Notes under the pieces: generated by a model
The model's input: only the letters and a program-made list of their open reading frames with translations
Told to the model about the DNA's origin: nothing
The model's database searches: none
DNA from: Methylobacterium sp. J-068
GTDB taxonomy: Bacteria; Pseudomonadota; Alphaproteobacteria; Rhizobiales; Beijerinckiaceae
DNA length: 64,000 nt
Direction: 5' to 3'
NCBI RefSeq assembly: GCF_022829445.1
Contig: NZ_JAKSXY010000066.1
Span: 37,089-101,088 of the forward strand
Translations under genes and position numbers: made by a program
Part shown: piece by piece, positions 31,270 through 40,393 of the stretch
Position numbering within the stretch: position 1 is the first letter of the stretch
How the letters are laid out: each line of letters begins with the position of its first letter

Positions 31270-31654
31270 GACAGGTCTTGAACCACTCGATGCGTGAAAG
31301 TCCTTGGTGGCCCACATTCGTTCCGCATCTGTCACGCTGTCAATTCGATCTTTCACACCGGAGCGAAAGGGCAATTGCGCCTCTCGTTTATTCTCAATCC
31401 GACCGCATCGATTGCCGATTGCTCCCAATAAAAAAGTGCCAACTGACCGCAGACACCGCTTCTGACAAATGCTTTTATGAATAGCCAGCGGATCAGTAAT
31501 AAAAACTTCATAAGAGCAATTTTGCTCAAGATACTCTTATGAATACCAGATCGCCTGATGTTCAATACAGGCATCTGCGCTGTTCCGGTGAAATCAAAGG
31601 CTGTGACGGACCGATCGGTCAACGTGCGCGGCATTCAGGGTAGGAGACGTTCAG
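31270..31654. promoter_or_regulatory. Divergent mxaW-mxaF control region with CTYTTATGAATA motifs
   Basis: A 385-base region that is much more AT-rich than the rest of the window. A perfect 10-bp inverted repeat TTCATAAGAG (31507-31516) and CTCTTATGAA (31534-31543) is separated by 17 bases. A third, direct copy of the right arm occurs at 31472-31488 (CTTTTATGAATAGCCAG versus CTCTTATGAATACCAG at 31534-31549). Spacing between the two direct copies is 62 bases, close to six helical turns. These are candidate sites for the regulators that control mxaF. The ribosome site GTAGGAGACG precedes mxaF. I could not identify a confident -35/-10 pair. Confidence 0.6.
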
Positions 31655-33535
31655 ATGAACAGGTTTCTGGCTTCGGTCTCGGTGCTGGCGATCGGTGCTC
31701 TCGCGCCGATTGGCCTGACAAGCATCGCTTCCGCGAACGACAAGCTCATCGAGATGGCGAAGGACGACGCCAACTGGGTGATGCCCGGAAAGAATTACGA
31801 CTCGGACAATTACAGCCCGCTCAAGCAGATCAACACGAGCAACGTGAAGGACCTGAAGGTCTCCTGGACGTTCTCGACCGGCCTGCTCAACGGGCACGAG
31901 GGCGCTCCGGTCGTCGTGAACAACAAGATGTACATTCACACGTCCTTCCCCAACAACACCTTCGCCCTCGGCCTCGACGACCCGGGCAAGATCCTGTGGC
32001 AGGACAAGCCGAAGCAGAACCCGGCCGCCCGCGCCGTGGCCTGCTGCGATCTCGTGAACCGCGGCCTCGCCTACTGGCCGGGCGACGGCAAGACGCCGGC
32101 CCTGATCCTCAAAACGCTCCTCGACGGCAACGTCATGGCGCTGAACGCCGAGACCGGCGAGACCGTCTGGAAGGTCGAGAATTCCGACATCAAGGTCGGC
32201 TCGACGCTGACGATCGCGCCCTACGTGGTCAAGGACAAGGTCATCATCGGCTCGTCCGGCGCCGAGCTCGGCGTGCGCGGCTACCTCACCGCCTACGACG
32301 TGAAGACCGGTGCCCAGGTCTGGCGCGCCTACGCGACCGGTCCGGACAAGGACCTGCTGCTGGCCGACGACTTCAACATCAAGAACGCGCATTACGGCCA
32401 GAAGGGCCTCGGCACCTCCACCTGGGAGGGCGATGCCTGGAAGATCGGCGGCGGCACGAACTGGGGCTGGTACGCCTATGACCCGGGCACCAACCTGATC
32501 TACTTCGGCACCGGCAACCCGGCGCCGTGGAACGAGACCATGCGCCCCGGCGACAACAAGTGGACGATGACGATCTTCGGCCGCGACGCAGATACAGGTG
32601 AGGCCAAGTTCGGCTACCAGAAGACCCCGCACGACGAGTGGGACTACGCGGGCGTCAACGTGATGATGCTCTCGAACCAGAAGGACAAGGACGGCAAGGA
32701 CCGCAAGCTCCTGACCCATCCGGACCGCAACGGCATCGTCTACACGCTGGACCGCACCGACGGATCGCTGGTCTCGGCCAACAAGATCGACGACACCGTC
32801 AACGTCTTCAAGTCGGTGGATCTGAAGACCGGCCAGCCGGTGCGCGATCCGGAATACGGCACCCGGATGGACCATCTCGGCAAGGACATCTGTCCCTCCG
32901 CGATGGGCTATCACAACCAGGGCCACGACTCCTATGATCCGGAGCGCAAGGCGTTCTTCATGGGCATCAACCACATCTGCATGGATTGGGAGCCCTTCAT
33001 GCTGCCCTACCGCGCGGGTCAGTTCTTCGTCGGTGCGACGCTGAACATGTATCCGGGCCCGAAGGGTGACCGTCAGAACTACGAAGGCCTCGGCCAGATC
33101 AAGAGCTACAACGCCATCACCGGCGCGTTCCAGTGGGAGAAGATGGAGCGCTTCGCGGTCTGGGGCGGCACGACGGCCACCGCCGGCGGTCTGGTGTTCT
33201 ACGGAACCCTCGACGGCTACATCAAGGCGCGCAACTCGGACAACGGAGACCTTCTCTGGAAGTTCAAGATGCCGTCCGGCGCGATCGGCTACCCGATCAC
33301 CTACACCCACAAGGGTGACCAGTACGTCGCCATCTACTACGGCGTCGGCGGCTGGCCGGGTGTCGGCCTCGTGTTCGACCTTCAGGATCCGACCGCGGGC
33401 CTCGGCGCCGTGGGCGCGTTCAAGAAGCTCGCGAACTACACCCAGATGGGTGGCGGCGTGATGGTGTTCTCGCTCAACGGCAAGGGCCCCTACGACGATC
33501 CGAACGTCGGCGAGTACCAGACGGCGGCGAAGTGA
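31655..33535 (+). CDS. mxaF: Methanol dehydrogenase large subunit, calcium type
   Basis: A 626-residue periplasmic PQQ enzyme that oxidises methanol to formaldehyde. A signal peptide of about 27 residues ends at SIASAN. The vicinal disulphide is Cys130-Cys131 in AVACCDLV, and the catalytic aspartate is Asp330 (303 in the mature chain) in [10 protein letters not shown]. Two positions after it is Ala, not the Asp of lanthanide-type XoxF, so this is the calcium form. The propeller tryptophan motifs ([23 protein letters not shown]) are intact. It heads the mxa operon. Three hairpins follow its stop, which could raise mxaF message relative to the genes downstream. Confidence 0.98.
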   Translation: MNRFLASVSVLAIGALAPIGLTSIASANDKLIEMAKDDANWVMPGKNYDSDNYSPLKQINTSNVKDLKVSWTFSTGLLNGHEGAPVVVNNKMYIHTSFPNNTFALGLDDPGKILWQDKPKQNPAARAVACCDLVNRGLAYWPGDGKTPALILKTLLDGNVMALNAETGETVWKVENSDIKVGSTLTIAPYVVKDKVIIGSSGAELGVRGYLTAYDVKTGAQVWRAYATGPDKDLLLADDFNIKNAHYGQKGLGTSTWEGDAWKIGGGTNWGWYAYDPGTNLIYFGTGNPAPWNETMRPGDNKWTMTIFGRDADTGEAKFGYQKTPHDEWDYAGVNVMMLSNQKDKDGKDRKLLTHPDRNGIVYTLDRTDGSLVSANKIDDTVNVFKSVDLKTGQPVRDPEYGTRMDHLGKDICPSAMGYHNQGHDSYDPERKAFFMGINHICMDWEPFMLPYRAGQFFVGATLNMYPGPKGDRQNYEGLGQIKSYNAITGAFQWEKMERFAVWGGTTATAGGLVFYGTLDGYIKARNSDNGDLLWKFKMPSGAIGYPITYTHKGDQYVAIYYGVGGWPGVGLVFDLQDPTAGLGAVGAFKKLANYTQMGGGVMVFSLNGKGPYDDPNVGEYQTAAK

Positions 33536-33581
33536 GCGCCGGCCCGTCGAGTCCCCTCGGCACATAGACCGTAAGCGCGTC

Positions 33582-33716
33582 CCTCTCCCCCTCGTGGGGA
33601 GAGGCCAGGAGTGTGGGTGGCTCCGCTGGCCTTCGCGGGCCGAGAGTCACCCACACTCCCACCTCCACCTCCTCCCCAGCGGATCTCGGGACGGCCCGAG
33701 ATCCGCTGGGGAGGAG
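33582..33716 (+). promoter_or_regulatory. Three stacked hairpins between mxaF and mxaJ
   Basis: Within 135 bases three stem-loops follow each other. First, a 9-bp stem at 33582-33590/33596-33604. Second, arms at 33608-33623 and 33644-33659 (GGAGTGTGGGTGGCTC against GAGTCACCCACACTCC, one mismatch). Third, a perfect 22-bp stem at 33669-33690/33695-33716 with the 4-base loop ACGG. None has a T-run. They could act as attenuators or as 3' barriers that stabilise mxaF RNA. Confidence 0.75.
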
Positions 33717-33770
33717 AGCCGCGCCCAAGTCACGAAAAAACCGACCATCAAGAAGAACGGAAACGCTCCC

Positions 33771-34628
33771 ATGTCCTTCGCCAAAGGATTCCTGTGCGCC
33801 GCCGCCGTCCTTGCCCTCGGCGGTACCGCGCTCGCGCAGGCCGCCCCGGCGGCCGACACCAAATCCGCCTCCGACGACAAGACCCTGCGCGTCTGCGCCG
33901 CCAACCAGCCGCCGCTCTCGATGAAGGACGGCAGCGGCCTCGAGAACCGCATCGTCTCCGCCGTCGCGGAAGCCATGGGCCGCACGGCGCAGTTCGTCTG
34001 GTCGGACAAGCCGGCGATCTACCTGGTGCGCGACAGCCTCGACAAGAAGCTCTGCGACGTCGTCGTCGGCCTCGACAGCGACGACCAGCGCGTCCTCACC
34101 ACGAAACCCTATTATCGCAGCGGATACGTGTTCATCACGCGCGCCGACCGCGACCTCGACGTGAAATCCTGGACCGACCCGCGCCTCAAGACCGTCGATC
34201 ACATGGTGGTCGGTTTCGGCACGCCCGGCGAGGCCATGCTGAAGGATATCGGCCGCTACGAAGAGGACATGGCCTACCTCTACTCGCTGGTGAACTTCCG
34301 GGCCGCGCGCAACACCTACACCCAGATCGATCCGGCGCGGATGGTCAATGAGGTCGTCGCCGGCAAGGCCGACGTGGCGGTGGCCTTCGGTCCCGACGTG
34401 GCGCGCTACGTCAAGGATTCCTCCGAGCCCCTGCGGATGAACCTGGTCCCGGACGACACCACCCGCAGCGACGGCCGCAAGATGCCGCAGAGCTTCGATC
34501 AGTCCATGGGCGTGCGGCGCGGCGACGAGGCCCTGAAGACGGCCCTCGACGCGGCGATCCTGAAGGCGAAGCCGAAGATCGAGGCGATCCTGAAGCAGGA
34601 CGGCGTGCCCGTCGTCGCCACCAACTGA
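33771..34628 (+). CDS. mxaJ: Methanol oxidation protein MxaJ (periplasmic solute-binding fold)
   Basis: A 285-residue exported protein that starts at the ATG at 33771 with a signal peptide (FLCAAAVLALGGTALAQA). It has the fold of family 3 amino-acid-binding proteins: KTLRVCAANQPPLSMKDGSGLENRIVSAVAEA-type start (seen in shorter pieces), CDVVVGLDSDDQRVLTTKPYYRSGYVF, and later ADVAVAFGPDVARYV. MxaJ is thought to help methanol dehydrogenase assemble or stay stable in the periplasm. The gene lies 235 bases after mxaF across the hairpin array. Confidence 0.93.
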   Translation: MSFAKGFLCAAAVLALGGTALAQAAPAADTKSASDDKTLRVCAANQPPLSMKDGSGLENRIVSAVAEAMGRTAQFVWSDKPAIYLVRDSLDKKLCDVVVGLDSDDQRVLTTKPYYRSGYVFITRADRDLDVKSWTDPRLKTVDHMVVGFGTPGEAMLKDIGRYEEDMAYLYSLVNFRAARNTYTQIDPARMVNEVVAGKADVAVAFGPDVARYVKDSSEPLRMNLVPDDTTRSDGRKMPQSFDQSMGVRRGDEALKTALDAAILKAKPKIEAILKQDGVPVVATN

Positions 34629-34745
34629 CGCGGCGATCCCGCGCCGCGCCTGAACCCGTCCCGAATCTCATCGCCGGCGCTCGCAGCGGAGCCCGGCCCA
34701 GCCGAGCCCGGTCGCCCAGCCGCCCGGCGCCATCAGGTCCAATAC

Positions 34746-35339
34746 ATGCGTGATTCCCACGGCATCCTGGCCGTCTGCTTCAGCCTCGCGGCCGTTCTCG
34801 GCGGCGTCGCGGCCCTGGCGCAGCCCGCCGCAGGCCCTCAGACCGGCATCGTCTTCCGCAACACCGTCACCGGAGAGCAGCTCAACATCGCGGAAGGCAA
34901 GGAAGGCGGCCGCGACACCCCCGCGGTCAAGCAGTTCTTCCAGACCGGCAAGAACGCCTACATCGACGACAAGTCCTGCCTGCGCAACGGCGAGTCCCTC
35001 TTCGCCACCTCGTGCTCCGGCTGCCACGGCCATCTCGCCGAGGGCAAGCTCGGGCCGGGCCTCAACGACAATTACTGGACCTACCCCGCCAACACGGAGG
35101 ATGCGGGCCTGTTCTCCACGATCTTCGGCGGCGCCAACGGGATGATGGGCCCCCACAACGAGAACCTCACGCCCGACGAGATGCTCCAGGTCATCGCCTG
35201 GATCCGGCATCTGTATACGGGTCCCGTCAAGGATGCCGTCTGGCTCAACGACGAGCAGAAGAAGAATTACACGCCCTACAAGCAGGGCGAGACCTTCCCC
35301 AAGGACGTGAAGGGCCAGTGCCCCCCGCTGGCCGACTGA
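34746..35339 (+). CDS. mxaG: Cytochrome cL, electron acceptor of methanol dehydrogenase
   Basis: A 197-residue periplasmic c-type cytochrome that takes electrons from the PQQ of MxaFI. The haem site is CSGCH at residues 90-94 (ATSCSGCHGHLAEGKLGPGL). The methionine ligand is likely in NGMMGPHNENLTPDEML. A signal peptide covers about the first 25 residues (AVCFSLAAVLGGVAALA). The C-terminus has an extra cysteine in KGQCPPLAD. It depends on the ccm system, part of which is at 13.6-15.2 kb. Confidence 0.96.
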   Translation: MRDSHGILAVCFSLAAVLGGVAALAQPAAGPQTGIVFRNTVTGEQLNIAEGKEGGRDTPAVKQFFQTGKNAYIDDKSCLRNGESLFATSCSGCHGHLAEGKLGPGLNDNYWTYPANTEDAGLFSTIFGGANGMMGPHNENLTPDEMLQVIAWIRHLYTGPVKDAVWLNDEQKKNYTPYKQGETFPKDVKGQCPPLAD

Positions 35340-35443
35340 CGTCCGAGGAAGTCACGGCGCGCCGTGGATCGCGCCACGGCGCCGATCCGTGAACAACGCA
35401 ACGGCGCGAGACGCCGCAACAACGATCAACGGAGGAGACGACC

Positions 35444-35734
35444 ATGCGGACATTCATCACGGCCCTGGCGATCGGTGCGGGCGCGCTGCTCGCGCTTCCC
35501 GCGCTCGCCTATGACGGCACCAAGTGCAAGGCGGCCGGCAATTGCTGGGAGCCGAAGCCCGGCTTCCCCGACAAGATCGCCGGCACGAAGTACGATCCGA
35601 AGCACGACCCGAAGGAGCTGAACAAGCAGTCCGAGTCGATCAAGGCGATGGAAGAGCGCAACAAGAAGCGCATCGAGGCCGCCAAGAAGTCCGGCAAGTT
35701 CGAGTACGACGTCACCAAGCTGTCCTCGAACTGA
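35444..35734 (+). CDS. mxaI: Methanol dehydrogenase small subunit
   Basis: A 96-residue exported subunit. The signal peptide (FITALAIGAGALLALPALA) is followed by YDGTKCKAAGNCWEPKPGFP, with the disulphide-forming cysteine pair, and a long charged helix (KELNKQSESIKAMEERNKKR) rich in lysine that wraps the large subunit. It ends KFEYDVTKLSSN. This subunit is found only with MxaF, not XoxF, which agrees with the calcium-type call above. A GGAGGAGACG ribosome site precedes it. Confidence 0.97.
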   Translation: MRTFITALAIGAGALLALPALAYDGTKCKAAGNCWEPKPGFPDKIAGTKYDPKHDPKELNKQSESIKAMEERNKKRIEAAKKSGKFEYDVTKLSSN

Positions 35735-35761
35735 ACCCGCCGTTCCTCGGCTGACATCTCC

Positions 35762-35788
35762 GGCCGCCCGTCCCCGCGTCGGGCGGCC
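35762..35788 (+). terminator. Hairpin downstream of mxaI
   Basis: A perfect 9-bp stem, GGCCGCCCG (35762-35770) and CGGGCGGCC (35780-35788), with a 9-base loop, between mxaI and mxaR. It may reduce read-through from the structural genes into the maturation genes. No T-run follows. Confidence 0.55.
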
Positions 35789-35854
35789 CTCGAGACGGTC
35801 GCGATCCGGGCGCAGCGCCCGAGGCCGCGGCCGTCCTTCCGCAAGGCAGACATC

Positions 35855-36886
35855 ATGAACCAGTTCCGCTCCGGGGATGCGATGCTCACCGACTGGCGCG
35901 AGGCGGCCGGCCGTTTCGAGCGCGCCGTGGCGGGAGCCGTGCTCGGACAGGATCAGGCGATCCGTCTTCTCACCATCGCGCTCTTCGCGCGCGGCCACGT
36001 GCTGCTCGAAGGCGATGTCGGCGTCGGCAAGACGACGCTGCTGCGCGCCGTGGCGCGCGCGCTCGGCGGCGCCTACGAACGCGTCGAGGGGACGGTGGAC
36101 ATGATGCCCACGGACCTCGTCTACCACACCTACCTCGCCGATGACGGCCGCCCGCGCGTCGAGCCCGGCCCGGTGCTGCGGCAATCCGAGGACCTGTCGA
36201 TCTTCTTCTTCAACGAGATCAACCGGGCCCGGCCGCAGGTGCATGCGCTGCTGCTGCGCCTCATGGCGGAGCGCACGCTCACCGCCTTCAACCGCGAGTA
36301 CCGCTTTCCCAACCTCCAGGTCTTCGCCGACCGCAACCGCGTCGAGCGGGAGGAGACGTTCGAGCTGCCGGCGGCGGCCCGCGACCGCTTCCTGATGGAA
36401 ATCGGGCTGGAGGCGCCCCGCGACCCCGAGGCCCGACGCGCCCTGATCTTCGACCCGCGCTTTCACGACACCGACGCGCTCATCGCGGGCATCGACGGCG
36501 GCGTCCTCGATCACGCCGCCATGGCGGGCATCGGCGCGGCGATCCAGCACGGCGTCCAGGCGAGCCCCGCGATCCAAGCCTACGTGATCGGGCTCTGGGA
36601 GGCGCTGGTCCGGCCGGCGCAGGCCGGCATCCGCCTGCCCGGCATCGACATGGAATCCCTGGTCCAGGGTGGGGCCTCGCCGCGTGGCGTCGCCTTCCTG
36701 GTCCGCGCCGCCCGCGTCCGCGCCTGGCTGGAGGGGCGCGACTGGATGGTGCCCGAGGACATCCGCGCGATCTTCCCGCAGGTCATGGCGCACCGGGTCT
36801 TCCTGGAGCCGATCTACGAGATGCGCCGCGCCGCGATCATGCCCGAACTCTGCCGGGCGGTGTTCGAGACCGTGCCGGCGCCATGA
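35855..36886 (+). CDS. mxaR: MoxR-family AAA+ ATPase for methanol dehydrogenase maturation
   Basis: A 343-residue cytoplasmic AAA+ ATPase. Walker A is GDVGVGKTTLLRAVARAL, Walker B is FFFNEINRARP, and sensor and lid regions follow (AAARDRFLMEIGL). MoxR ATPases act with von Willebrand factor A proteins as insertion or activation chaperones; here they are MxaS, MxaC and MxaL. In methylotrophs the mxaRSACKLDEH block is needed to load calcium and make active enzyme. It overlaps mxaS by ATGA. Confidence 0.94.
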   Translation: MNQFRSGDAMLTDWREAAGRFERAVAGAVLGQDQAIRLLTIALFARGHVLLEGDVGVGKTTLLRAVARALGGAYERVEGTVDMMPTDLVYHTYLADDGRPRVEPGPVLRQSEDLSIFFFNEINRARPQVHALLLRLMAERTLTAFNREYRFPNLQVFADRNRVEREETFELPAAARDRFLMEIGLEAPRDPEARRALIFDPRFHDTDALIAGIDGGVLDHAAMAGIGAAIQHGVQASPAIQAYVIGLWEALVRPAQAGIRLPGIDMESLVQGGASPRGVAFLVRAARVRAWLEGRDWMVPEDIRAIFPQVMAHRVFLEPIYEMRRAAIMPELCRAVFETVPAP

Positions 36887-37737
36887 CGGACGCCGCGCAA
36901 CCCGACATCGTCTACCGCCCGCGCGGGCGTCTGCCCGGCACCCGCCTCGGCGCCCATCGCGGCCGCGATGCCGGCGGCCTCGGCACCTTCCGCGACCAGG
37001 TGCCGTTCCTGCGCATGCCGGATGCCCGGCGCATCGACGTGCGCGCCACCCTGCGCGATCCGTTCGAGGGCACCTTCGTGCGACGCTTCGAGGCGCGCAC
37101 CCTGGTGGAGGTCTGGGCGCTCTTCGATCTCACCGCCTCCATGCGCTTCTCCGGTGAGGCCGACCGCATCGGATTGGCATCCGAACTCTGCGTCGCGCTC
37201 GCCGCCTCGGCGACCCGCATCGGCGACGCGTTCGGTCTCATCGGCTGCGACGAGACCGTGCGGGAGGAGGCGTTTCTCCCCGCGAGCCGGGCGCGCGGCC
37301 GCGCATCGGACGTCGCCCGGCGCCTCGCGGCCACGCCCTGCACCGGCAGACGCGCCGACGGCATGGTGCAGGCGGCCCGCCGCCTCGTCGGACCTCCCAA
37401 GATGGTGTTCCTGATCTCGGATTTCCGCTGGCCGGAAGCGCTGATCACCCGGGTCTTCTCGAGCCTGAGCCGGCACGATCTGGTGCCGGTGGTGCTCGGC
37501 GACGCGGCCGAGGCCGAAGGCCTGCCGGAATGGGGCCTGCTCGAACTCGACGATCTCGAGGGCGCCGGGCGTCGCGTGGTGTTCATGCGCCCGGCTCTCC
37601 GCCGGCGCTGGATCGCCCGTGAGACCGAGCGCGCCGAAACCCTGCGGCGCATCGCGACGGCGCATGGCCGCCCGCCCTTCCGCCTGGCCGGCCGCTTCGA
37701 TCCCGATGCGGTCAGCCGCCACCTCCTCGGTTCGTGA
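36883..37737 (+). CDS. mxaS: MxaS, DUF58/VWA-like protein
   Basis: A 284-residue cytoplasmic protein of the DUF58 group that accompanies MoxR ATPases. The N-terminus has GRLPGTRLGAHRGRDAGGLGTFRDQVPF (quoted in part: GAHRGRDAGGLG), and the VWA-like metal site is VWALFDLTASMRF. It begins in the mxaR stop codon and ends 9 bases before mxaA. The role in maturation is inferred from the operon and family. Confidence 0.92.
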   Translation: MTDAAQPDIVYRPRGRLPGTRLGAHRGRDAGGLGTFRDQVPFLRMPDARRIDVRATLRDPFEGTFVRRFEARTLVEVWALFDLTASMRFSGEADRIGLASELCVALAASATRIGDAFGLIGCDETVREEAFLPASRARGRASDVARRLAATPCTGRRADGMVQAARRLVGPPKMVFLISDFRWPEALITRVFSSLSRHDLVPVVLGDAAEAEGLPEWGLLELDDLEGAGRRVVFMRPALRRRWIARETERAETLRRIATAHGRPPFRLAGRFDPDAVSRHLLGS

Positions 37738-37746
37738 AGCGGTCCC

Positions 37747-38691
37747 GTGCGCATTCCTCCCGCAATCCGTCTGGGCCTGCTCCTCGCCCTTCTCGCCCAG
37801 TCCGCCGTGGCGCAGGTGCGGTCGGTGGAAGTCCGCACGCCGCGCCCCTTCGGCTACTTCCTCGGCGACCTCGTTCGGGCTCAGGTCGACATCGTGGTGG
37901 AGCCGGGCTTCACGCTGCAACCCGCATCCCTGCCGCAGCCGGGCGCGCTCGCCTATTGGCTCGACCTGAGGGATCTCGGCGTGTCCCAGACCCGGGCCGG
38001 CGACGCGCAGCGCGTGCGCCTCTCGCTGACCTACCAGAGCTTCTACGCCGCCCTCGATGCGCGCGCGCTGGAGATTCCGGGGTTCACCGTCACCTTCGTG
38101 AGCGAGAGCGATCACGGCGCCACCACCGCCAAGGCCGAGGTGCCGGCCTGGTCGTTCAACGTCTCGCCCTTACGCGAGATACAGCCCCCCGCGCGGGACG
38201 ATCCGCGCGACTACATGCGCCCCGACGGGCAGGTCGGCCCCGGCGACCCGCGCCCCCTGCTCATGGGCGCCGCCGGTTCGGCCGCCCTCGCGCTCCTGGC
38301 CTTCGCGGGCCTCGCCCGGGACCGGACCTGGTGGCCGTTCCGCACCCGGCGCGGGCGCCCCTTCGGCGTCGCGGCGCGGCGCATCCAGGGACTCGCCCGC
38401 CGGTCCAGCCCGGAGGCCGGCGACCGCGAGGCCAATTACCGCGACGCCCTGCTGGCGCTTCACCTTGCCCTCGACGCGGGCGCCGGACGCCGGCTCCTGG
38501 CCGACGACCTCGGCGATTTCATCGAGGCCCACCCGGCCTACCGGGCGGATCGGCCGGGGCTCGCGCGGTTCTACGAGGCCTCCCGCCGGACCTTCTTCGG
38601 ACCGGGGCCGGAGGCGGGCCGCGGCGTGCTCCCGCTCCAGGATCTCGCCGATCTCGCCCGTCGCCTCGCGCGAGCCGAGCGCGCCGCATGA
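37747..38691 (+). CDS. mxaA: MxaA, methanol dehydrogenase maturation protein
   Basis: A 314-residue protein with an N-terminal signal (IRLGLLLALLAQSAVA), a periplasmic beta-rich part (VEVRTPRPFGYFLGDLVRAQVDI in shorter form PRPFGYFLGDLV), one membrane span near residue 180 (LLMGAAGSAALALLAFAGLA) and a cytoplasmic tail. MxaA is required to give calcium-loaded, active methanol dehydrogenase. The gene starts with GTG at 37747 and overlaps mxaC by ATGA. Confidence 0.92.
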   Translation: MRIPPAIRLGLLLALLAQSAVAQVRSVEVRTPRPFGYFLGDLVRAQVDIVVEPGFTLQPASLPQPGALAYWLDLRDLGVSQTRAGDAQRVRLSLTYQSFYAALDARALEIPGFTVTFVSESDHGATTAKAEVPAWSFNVSPLREIQPPARDDPRDYMRPDGQVGPGDPRPLLMGAAGSAALALLAFAGLARDRTWWPFRTRRGRPFGVAARRIQGLARRSSPEAGDREANYRDALLALHLALDAGAGRRLLADDLGDFIEAHPAYRADRPGLARFYEASRRTFFGPGPEAGRGVLPLQDLADLARRLARAERAA

Positions 38692-39752
38692 ACGACGCCC
38701 TCGCACGCTTCTGCGTCGACCATCCTGGCCTGCTCTGGCTGCTGCCGCTCGCGCTGCTGCCGCTGCTGGTCTCCGCCCAGCGCTCGACGCCGGTGGCGGC
38801 CATCGCGGCCGGCCCGGCCGACGGCCTGTCGCGGGCGATCGGCCGGGTCGTGCGCGCCGGGGGAATCCTGAGCTTCGCCGGCCTGATCCTCGCCCTGTCG
38901 GGCCCCTACCGGCAGGGCGAGACCATCATCCGGACCGGGATCGGCGCGCAGGTCTCGATCCTGATCGACCGTTCGGGCAGCATGAACGAGACCTTCGCGG
39001 GGCGGCAGCCCTCCGGGGCCGAGGAGTCTAAGGCCGCGGCCTCCCGCCGGCTGCTCGCCGCCTTCGTGGGCAGCCGGGCGCACGACCAGTTCGCCGTCAC
39101 GGCCTTCTCCACCGCGCCGATGCTGGTGGTGCCGATGACCGACCGGCACGACGCGGTCCGGGCCGCCATCGCGGCCATAGACCGGCCGGGGCTCGACTAC
39201 ACCAACATCGCGCGCGGCCTCGCCATGGGCCTGTCGCAGTTCGGTCCGGCGAGCCCCGCCACCTCCCGCGCCCTTCTGCTGGTCTCCGACGGGGCGGCCG
39301 TGATCGACCCGCGCGCGCAGGACGCCCTGCGCGCGGCCTTCACCCGCCTGCGGCCGAACCTGTACTGGCTCTTCCTGCGCACCAAGGGCTCGCCCTCGAT
39401 CTCGGACCGGCCGGCGGGCGAGGACACGCCGCAGGCCGCGCCCGAGCGCCATCTCGACCTGTTCTTCAGGAGCCTCCGGATTCCCTATCGCGCCTTCGAG
39501 GCCGAGGGCGCCGAGGCGGTCGCCGAGGCCATCGCGCAGATCGAGCGCCTCGAACGCGACCCGATCCCCTACACCGAGCAGCGGCCGCGCCGGGACCTCA
39601 CGGGCCTCGCCTACGGCCTGAGCCTGATCGGACTTCTGATCCTCGTCGCGGCCAAGCTCGGCGAAGCCGACCTGCGCCGCGTTAGAGCCGCCTCCGGGCC
39701 CACGGCGAAACCCCGGGCCTCCGCGCCCGAACCGACGAGACTCGCCGCATGA
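38688..39752 (+). CDS. mxaC: MxaC, membrane VWA-domain protein
   Basis: A 354-residue membrane protein. Hydrophobic segments near the start (LLWLLPLALLPLLV and AGGILSFAGLILALS) are followed by a von Willebrand factor A domain with a complete metal-ion site, LIDRSGSMNETF, then TDRHD and SDGAAVIDP. A last span lies near residue 310 (LAYGLSLIGLLILVAAKL). It resembles BatA/BatB proteins that work with MoxR ATPases. It overlaps mxaA and mxaK by four bases each, so translation is coupled. Confidence 0.92.
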   Translation: MNDALARFCVDHPGLLWLLPLALLPLLVSAQRSTPVAAIAAGPADGLSRAIGRVVRAGGILSFAGLILALSGPYRQGETIIRTGIGAQVSILIDRSGSMNETFAGRQPSGAEESKAAASRRLLAAFVGSRAHDQFAVTAFSTAPMLVVPMTDRHDAVRAAIAAIDRPGLDYTNIARGLAMGLSQFGPASPATSRALLLVSDGAAVIDPRAQDALRAAFTRLRPNLYWLFLRTKGSPSISDRPAGEDTPQAAPERHLDLFFRSLRIPYRAFEAEGAEAVAEAIAQIERLERDPIPYTEQRPRRDLTGLAYGLSLIGLLILVAAKLGEADLRRVRAASGPTAKPRASAPEPTRLAA

Positions 39753-40393
39753 CGACGATCGCCACCGTCCCGGTGCGAACCCCCGTGCCTCCGCGCGCGG
39801 CGCGCGCCTGGACCGCGCGCGCCGACCTGCGCGGGCGATGGGCGCGCGCCCGCCCGCTCCTCATCGCCACCCTGCCGGTCCTGCTGCTGGCCGTGACGGT
39901 GGCTTGTGCCTACGGCGCCTGGCGGATCACGCGCGACAACACCGCGATCCAGGCCCTCGCCGCCGGTCGGGACATCGCGGTCCTGGCCGAGGCCGCGCCA
40001 TCCCTCGTGCTCGCCCGCGTCCAGTTCCTGGCCCGGCGCGGCGCCGTCGAGGCGATCGAGCCGCTGATCGAGGCCCTCGATCGGCGCGGCGAGACGGACC
40101 GGGCCGCCCGCGCCCGCTTCGCTCTCGGCAACGCGCACCTGCGTCAGGCCTTCGACCACCTGGAGCGCGGCGATCTCGATCCCGCCGGCCCCCGCATCAC
40201 CCTCGCGCGCCAGGAATATCGGCGGGCCCTCCAGGGCCGTCCGGAATTCTGGGACGCGAAGTTCAACCTCGACGTCGCCTCGCGCCTGCTGCGCGACTTT
40301 CCCGATTTCGACCGCAAGTCCGGCGATGCCCTGGCGGCCGAGCCGAAGAAGATCTGGACCGACATTCCCGGCCAGCCCAGGGGCGAGCCGTGA
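39749..40393 (+). CDS. mxaK: MxaK, membrane protein of methanol dehydrogenase maturation
   Basis: A 214-residue protein with one N-terminal membrane segment (LLIATLPVLLLAVTVACAYGAW) and a helical periplasmic part with TPR-like features (ARARFALGNAHLRQAFDHLERGD in shorter form FALGNAHLRQAF; QEYRRALQGRPEFWDAKFN). In the operon it sits between the VWA proteins MxaC and MxaL. Its specific function within calcium insertion is not established. Confidence 0.9.
   Translation: MTTIATVPVRTPVPPRAARAWTARADLRGRWARARPLLIATLPVLLLAVTVACAYGAWRITRDNTAIQALAAGRDIAVLAEAAPSLVLARVQFLARRGAVEAIEPLIEALDRRGETDRAARARFALGNAHLRQAFDHLERGDLDPAGPRITLARQEYRRALQGRPEFWDAKFNLDVASRLLRDFPDFDRKSGDALAAEPKKIWTDIPGQPRGEP

Noticed and set aside
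31655..33535. Reading the methanol dehydrogenase as lanthanide-type XoxF
   Set aside because: The residue two places after the catalytic Asp is Ala, mxaI is present and the sequence follows MxaF closely.
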